From Anaeromyxobacter oryzae (lineage in GTDB: Bacteria; Myxococcota; Myxococcia; Myxococcales; Anaeromyxobacteraceae): DNA of 64,000 nt. Below are positions 60,246-64,000 of this stretch, in pieces (position 1 is the stretch's first letter; the number at the start of each line of letters is the position of its first letter). The position numbers were made by a program, and so were the translations under genes. The notes beneath the pieces were generated by a model. The model was given only the letters and a program-made list of their open reading frames with translations. It made no database searches and had not been told where the DNA came from. The stretch covers positions 1,076,501 through 1,140,500 of the forward strand of contig NZ_AP025591.1 of assembly GCF_023169945.1 (NCBI RefSeq), in the 5' to 3' direction.

Positions 60246-61958
60246 ATGCCCGCCACCGCGCCCGCACCCACCTCGACGGATCAGCGTCACCTGGACGAGG
60301 CGCTCGCGCGCCTCCATGACGCGGCGCCCCGCTGGGCGCGCGCGCCCATCCCGGAGCGGGTCGCGCTCGCCCGCGCCATGCTCCGGGGCGTCGCGCGCAT
60401 CGCCCAGCGCTCCGTCGAGGCGGCCTGCGCGGCGAAGGGGATCGCGCTGGACGTCCCGCAGGCCGGCGAGGAGTGGCTCAGCGGCCCCTACGTGACCGCC
60501 CGCATCCTCCGGCAGCTCGTCCACTCGCTCACGCTCCTCGGGCGCAACGGCAACACGCCGGTCGGTCCCACGGGCGAGACGATCGACGGGCGCCTCTCCG
60601 CTCGCGTCTTCCCGGCGAGCCGGCTCGACGCGCTCCTGTTCATGGGCGTTCGCGCCGACGTCCACCTGGAGGCGGGCGTCGACGAGCGCACGCTGAACGA
60701 GTCGCGCGCGCGGTTCTACAAGGCGCCGGATCACGACGGGAGGGTCTGCCTCGTCCTCGGCGCCGGGAACATCAACGCCATCCCGCCGGCGGACGTCGCG
60801 ACCAAGCTCTTCGTCGAGGGCAAGGTCTGCCTGCTCAAGATGAATCCCGTGAACGCCTACCTCGGCCCCCTCCTCGAGGAGGCGTTCGCGGAGGCGATCG
60901 AGAAGGGCGTGCTCTCCGTGGTCTACGGCGGCGCCGCGGAGGGCAGCTACCTCGCCTACCACGCCGCGGTCGACGAGGTGCACATCACCGGCTCGGACGC
61001 GACGCACGACAACATCGTCTGGGGCCCGCCGGGGCCGGAGCGCGCCGAGCGGATGGCGCGCAACAAGCCCATCCTCCAGAAGGAGATCACGAGCGAGCTC
61101 GGGAACGTGTCGCCGGTGCTCGTCGTGCCGGGGCCCTGGGACGCGGGCACGCTCCGCTTCCAGGCCGAGAGCGTCGCCGGCATGGTCACCCACAACGCCT
61201 CGTTCAACTGCAACGCGGCGAAGCTCCTCGTCACCGCGCGCGGCTGGCGGCACCGCGACGCGTTCCTCGCCGCGATCGAGCACTTCATGGCGCTCGTGCC
61301 GACGCGGAAGGCCTGGTACCCCGGCGCGCTCGACCGGTACCGCGCCCTCACCGACGGACGCGCGGCGATCCGGCGCGTCGGCGGGGTCGAGGGGACGCTC
61401 CCGTGGACGCTCGTGACCGGGCTCGACCCGGAGTCGAAGGACCCGGCGTTCACGACCGAGCCCTTCTGCGCCATCGTCTCCGAGACGTCGCTCGCGTCCG
61501 ACGATCCGGTGGAGTTCCTCGAGCGCGCGGCCGCGTTCGCGAACGAGCGAATCTGGGGCACGCTGTCCGCGCAGCTCGTCGTGCACCCGCGGACGCTCGC
61601 GGATCCGGTCACGGGCCCGGCGGTGGAGCGGGCGATCCGGGCGCTCCGGTACGGCACCGTCGCGGTGAACTGCTGGGCGGGGTACGGCTTCGCGTTCGGC
61701 ACCACGCCCTGGGGCGCCTACCCCGGCGCGACGCTCACGGACGTGCAGAGCGGCCGCGGCGGCTTCGTCCACAACACGCTCATGCTCGAGCGCGTGGAGA
61801 AGTGCGTCCTGCGGCATCCGGCGCGGACGTTCCCGAAGCCGCCGTTCTTCCCGAGCCACCGGACGGCGCACGTCCTCGGGCGCCGGCTCACGTTGCTCGA
61901 GACGACCGGCAGCTGGCGCCACGTCCCGGGCATCGTCGCCGCCGCCGTCCAGGGTTAG
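60246..61958 (+). CDS. Aldehyde dehydrogenase superfamily protein
   Basis: ATG 60246 with GAGGGAGG upstream gives 570 residues. The NAD-binding core has LVLGAGNINAIPPADVATKLF, the catalytic Glu is in KEITSELGNVSP (about residue 283) and the catalytic Cys in NASFNCNAAKLLV (about 321). The protein is longer than standard ALDHs (about 490) and lacks the usual GxGxxxG motif, as in the class of ALDH-like proteins of unclear substrate. Cytoplasmic. No adjacent partner. Confidence 0.85.
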   Translation: MPATAPAPTSTDQRHLDEALARLHDAAPRWARAPIPERVALARAMLRGVARIAQRSVEAACAAKGIALDVPQAGEEWLSGPYVTARILRQLVHSLTLLGRNGNTPVGPTGETIDGRLSARVFPASRLDALLFMGVRADVHLEAGVDERTLNESRARFYKAPDHDGRVCLVLGAGNINAIPPADVATKLFVEGKVCLLKMNPVNAYLGPLLEEAFAEAIEKGVLSVVYGGAAEGSYLAYHAAVDEVHITGSDATHDNIVWGPPGPERAERMARNKPILQKEITSELGNVSPVLVVPGPWDAGTLRFQAESVAGMVTHNASFNCNAAKLLVTARGWRHRDAFLAAIEHFMALVPTRKAWYPGALDRYRALTDGRAAIRRVGGVEGTLPWTLVTGLDPESKDPAFTTEPFCAIVSETSLASDDPVEFLERAAAFANERIWGTLSAQLVVHPRTLADPVTGPAVERAIRALRYGTVAVNCWAGYGFAFGTTPWGAYPGATLTDVQSGRGGFVHNTLMLERVEKCVLRHPARTFPKPPFFPSHRTAHVLGRRLTLLETTGSWRHVPGIVAAAVQG

Positions 61959-62079
61959 CCTCGTCCCCCGGCTCAGGCCGCACCGCCCGAGTCGGCGGGC
62001 CGCCCCTTTGACTCGCCCCCCCCGGTTTGCTTCGATGGCCGAGGCGGCGCCGTCGGGCCGCGCCCGGGGGGGAGCCATC

Positions 62080-62565
62080 TTGAAGAGCTATCTCGTCTCG
62101 TGGCTGCGCCGGCAGCACGCCGGCACCGGAGTCGAGGCGTTCGCGCGCGAGCGCCCCGGTGAGTGGATCGTCTGGGAGGCGGGGCCGTGGCGCCCGCCGA
62201 CGCCGATGAAGGAGACGCTGCACGCCGACGACCTCCGGGTCGCGTGGGAGTCCGGCGAGTCGCTGGCGATCCTGCTCGCGCCCCGGCCCGGCCGCGCCGA
62301 GGTCCGGCTCGGGCGCGCCTCGGACAACGACGTCGTCATCGATGACGCGACGCTCTCGCGCTCGCACCTCGCGTTCGTGCGCGACGCGGCGGGGCGCTGG
62401 ACGGTGCGAGACCTCGGCTCGTCGAACGGGACGCGGGTCGGCGGCGTCCGGATGGGCGCGGCGCCGGCCGTCCTCGAGGCCGGGACGGCGGTGCAGGCCG
62501 GCGCGGTCCGGCTCACCTTCTACGACGCCGCCGGGCTGTACCTCCGGCTGAAGGGCGCCCGCTGA
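62080..62565 (+). CDS. FHA-domain protein
   Basis: TTG 62080 has GGGGGGAG six bases upstream and is preferred; ATG 62035 would add 15 residues. The product (161 residues) ends in an FHA domain (about residues 65-155) with VRLGRASDNDVVIDDATLSRSHLAFV and VRDLGSSNGTRVGG, the residues that bind phosphothreonine (R, S, N). The N-terminal 60 residues have no known family. Probably reads a Ser/Thr-kinase signal, common in myxobacteria. Confidence 0.88.
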   Translation: MKSYLVSWLRRQHAGTGVEAFARERPGEWIVWEAGPWRPPTPMKETLHADDLRVAWESGESLAILLAPRPGRAEVRLGRASDNDVVIDDATLSRSHLAFVRDAAGRWTVRDLGSSNGTRVGGVRMGAAPAVLEAGTAVQAGAVRLTFYDAAGLYLRLKGAR

Positions 62566-62644
62566 TCGCGGGTGGGCCACCCGCCCACCTCGTCATCGCA
62601 ACTCTGGATTGCTGCCCCACCCGCCCGGGTGGCACAGTGAGCCC

Positions 62645-64000
62645 GTGCGCATCCTCGACGTGCAGACGCCCGCATCCGCCGAGGGGTCGCGGCGCAGCCT
62701 CGACGCGCTCCGCGCGATCGTCGAGGCCACCACCTCGACCGGGCGGGCGTTCTTCGATGCGCTCGTGGTGAACCTCGCCCGCGCGCTCCGGGTCCGGCAC
62801 GCGTTCGCCGGCGAGCTCCTGCCGGGCGTGACCCCGGTGCGCGCGCGCACGCTCGCCGTCGCGTGGGACGGCACGCTCGGGGACAACTTCGTCTACGACC
62901 TCGCCGGCACGCCCTGCGAGAACGTCCTCGTCTCCAGCTCCCTCGCGTACTACCCGCGCGGCGCCGCGCACGCCTTCCCCTACGACGCCGGGCTCGCCCG
63001 CCTCGGCATCGAGGCGTACATGGGCGCGCCGCTGCTCGCGCCCGACGGGGCGGTGCTCGGCATCCTCGTGGTCCTGCACGACGCGCCGCTCGACGAGTCG
63101 CTCGATCCGCAGGCGGTGCTCCGCGTGTTCGCGGCGCGGGCGGCGACCGAGCTCTCCCGGATCCGCAGCGAGGAGCGGCTCCGCGAGAGCGACGACATGC
63201 TCCGGTTCGCGCTCGAGGCGGCCGGCATGGCCACGTTCGACTGGGACCCGGCGAAGGAGCAGGCGCGCTGGTCCGATGGCGCCGCCGCGGTGCTGGGCCT
63301 CGCGCCCGGATCGTTCGGGGGCAGGCTCGAGGACCTCGTCGCGACGGTGCACCCCGACGACCGCGAGCTCGTCATCTCATGCGCGGGCGACGCGATCTCC
63401 GGACGGAAGAACGGCATCGACGTCGAGTACCGCGTCGCGGCCGGCGGCGGACCGGAGCGCTGGATCCACCAGCGCGGGCGCGTGACGCGGCGGCCGGACG
63501 GATCGACCCGGATCTCCGGCGTGATCGCGGACGTGACGGAGCGGCGGAAGCTCGAGGACGGGCTGCTGCACGCCCAGAAGATGGAGGGGCTGGGGCGGCT
63601 CGCCGGCGGCGTGGCGCACGACTTCAACAACCTCCTCACGGTGATCCGCAGCTTCACGGAGCTCGCCGAGGGACACCTCGCGGGCGACGCGGAGGCGCTC
63701 GAGCTGGTGATCCCGATCCGCGAGGCCGCGGAGCGCGCGACGGCGCTCACGCGGCAGCTCCTCGCCTTCGCGCGCCGGCAGGTCACGCGCCCGCGCGTGC
63801 TCGAGCTCGACCGGCTCGTCGGCGACCTCGGCCGCCTGCTCACGCGCCTCCTCGGCGAGGACGTCCAGCTCGAGGTCCGGCTCGGCGCGCCGGACGGCCG
63901 CGTGCGGATGGACCCGGGCCAGCTCGAGCAGGTGCTCGTGAACCTCGCGGTGAACGCGCGGGACGCGATGCCGGGCGGCGGCTTCCTGTCGGTCTCGACG
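62645..64000 (+). CDS. Sensor histidine kinase (GAF-PAS-HisKA-HATPase), cut by window end
   Basis: GTG 62645 opens a frame that runs to the edge (452 residues seen). Domains: GAF (about 15-180, with LARALRVRHAFAGEL and YMGAPLLAPDGAVLGILVVL), PAS/PAC (about 190-300, HPDDRELV, ISGVIADVTERRK), HisKA with GRLAGGVAHDFNNLLTVI (His near 325) and the start of the ATPase (N-box VNLAVNARDAMPGG). The phospho-His sequence HDFNN is that of the HWE/HisKA-hybrid type often followed by a receiver. The end is missing. Confidence 0.9.
   Translation, partial: MRILDVQTPASAEGSRRSLDALRAIVEATTSTGRAFFDALVVNLARALRVRHAFAGELLPGVTPVRARTLAVAWDGTLGDNFVYDLAGTPCENVLVSSSLAYYPRGAAHAFPYDAGLARLGIEAYMGAPLLAPDGAVLGILVVLHDAPLDESLDPQAVLRVFAARAATELSRIRSEERLRESDDMLRFALEAAGMATFDWDPAKEQARWSDGAAAVLGLAPGSFGGRLEDLVATVHPDDRELVISCAGDAISGRKNGIDVEYRVAAGGGPERWIHQRGRVTRRPDGSTRISGVIADVTERRKLEDGLLHAQKMEGLGRLAGGVAHDFNNLLTVIRSFTELAEGHLAGDAEALELVIPIREAAERATALTRQLLAFARRQVTRPRVLELDRLVGDLGRLLTRLLGEDVQLEVRLGAPDGRVRMDPGQLEQVLVNLAVNARDAMPGGGFLSVST

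Noticed and set aside
58104..62078. 1324-codon minus-strand ORF
   Set aside because: Shadow of the DUF1028, phosphoesterase and ALDH genes on the opposite strand; no domains, Arg/Glu-rich composition.

Overview
The window is a very GC-rich chromosomal segment whose gene content points to a Myxococcota (delta-proteobacterial) soil or sediment bacterium of the Anaeromyxobacter type. The clues are an MglA-like GTPase, a DUF4388 protein, several multi-domain sensor kinases, a fumarate/aspartate module suited to anaerobic growth, a CxxCH cytochrome lipoprotein, and two UGA-encoded selenoproteins. The taxon is an inference from gene families; no rRNA is present.

Layout. 1-9 kb: an NAD-dependent epimerase, a zinc-ribbon protein, a large PKD-repeat exported protein, a lipoprotein, a lone receiver protein, and a DUF882 + L,D-transpeptidase pair for cell-wall work. 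9-18 kb: a hybrid kinase next to a five-gene set (Dcu C4-dicarboxylate transporter, aspartase, periplasmic asparaginase, DcaP-type porin, AspT-type antiporter) that would turn asparagine/aspartate into fumarate and move C4-acids. 18-30 kb: a Tyr/Gly-rich secreted repeat protein, a GH13 glycosidase, a complete RND efflux system (adaptor, pump, outer-membrane channel), then a cyclic-nucleotide-binding protein, a VIT/CCC1-like membrane protein and an outer-membrane protein. 30-39 kb: a periplasmic-sensing kinase, a GH63-type glucosidase, a SHOCT protein, a cytochrome c lipoprotein and a TetR regulator operon.

39.15-44.89 kb is a decayed genomic island. The 3' half of tRNA-Cys is duplicated as a 45-bp direct repeat at both ends. 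Next to the intact tRNA lies the N-terminal remnant of a tyrosine-recombinase-like gene broken by a nonsense codon. The cargo is a Doc/Fic toxin with an unrecognised partner, small membrane proteins, a pair of tiny paralogues and frameshifted fragments, one of which looks like a FliP/SctR export-apparatus gene.

45-56 kb: argJ, an acyl-CoA ligase, an MglA-like GTPase, an HNH endonuclease gene flanked by about 85-bp inverted repeats, a hemolysin-III/TrhA protein, a DUF4388 protein and a propeller-like lipoprotein. 56-58 kb: the most striking locus, two overlapping selenocysteine genes on the minus strand (a peroxiredoxin with Sec in place of the peroxidatic Cys, and a GrdB-like Sec protein), each with a SECIS-like hairpin just after its UGA. 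A divergent XRE regulator and a Cys-type peroxiredoxin lie beside them. 58-64 kb: a DUF1028 protein, a Tat-exported metallophosphoesterase, an aldehyde-dehydrogenase-family protein, an FHA protein and a sensor kinase cut by the window end.
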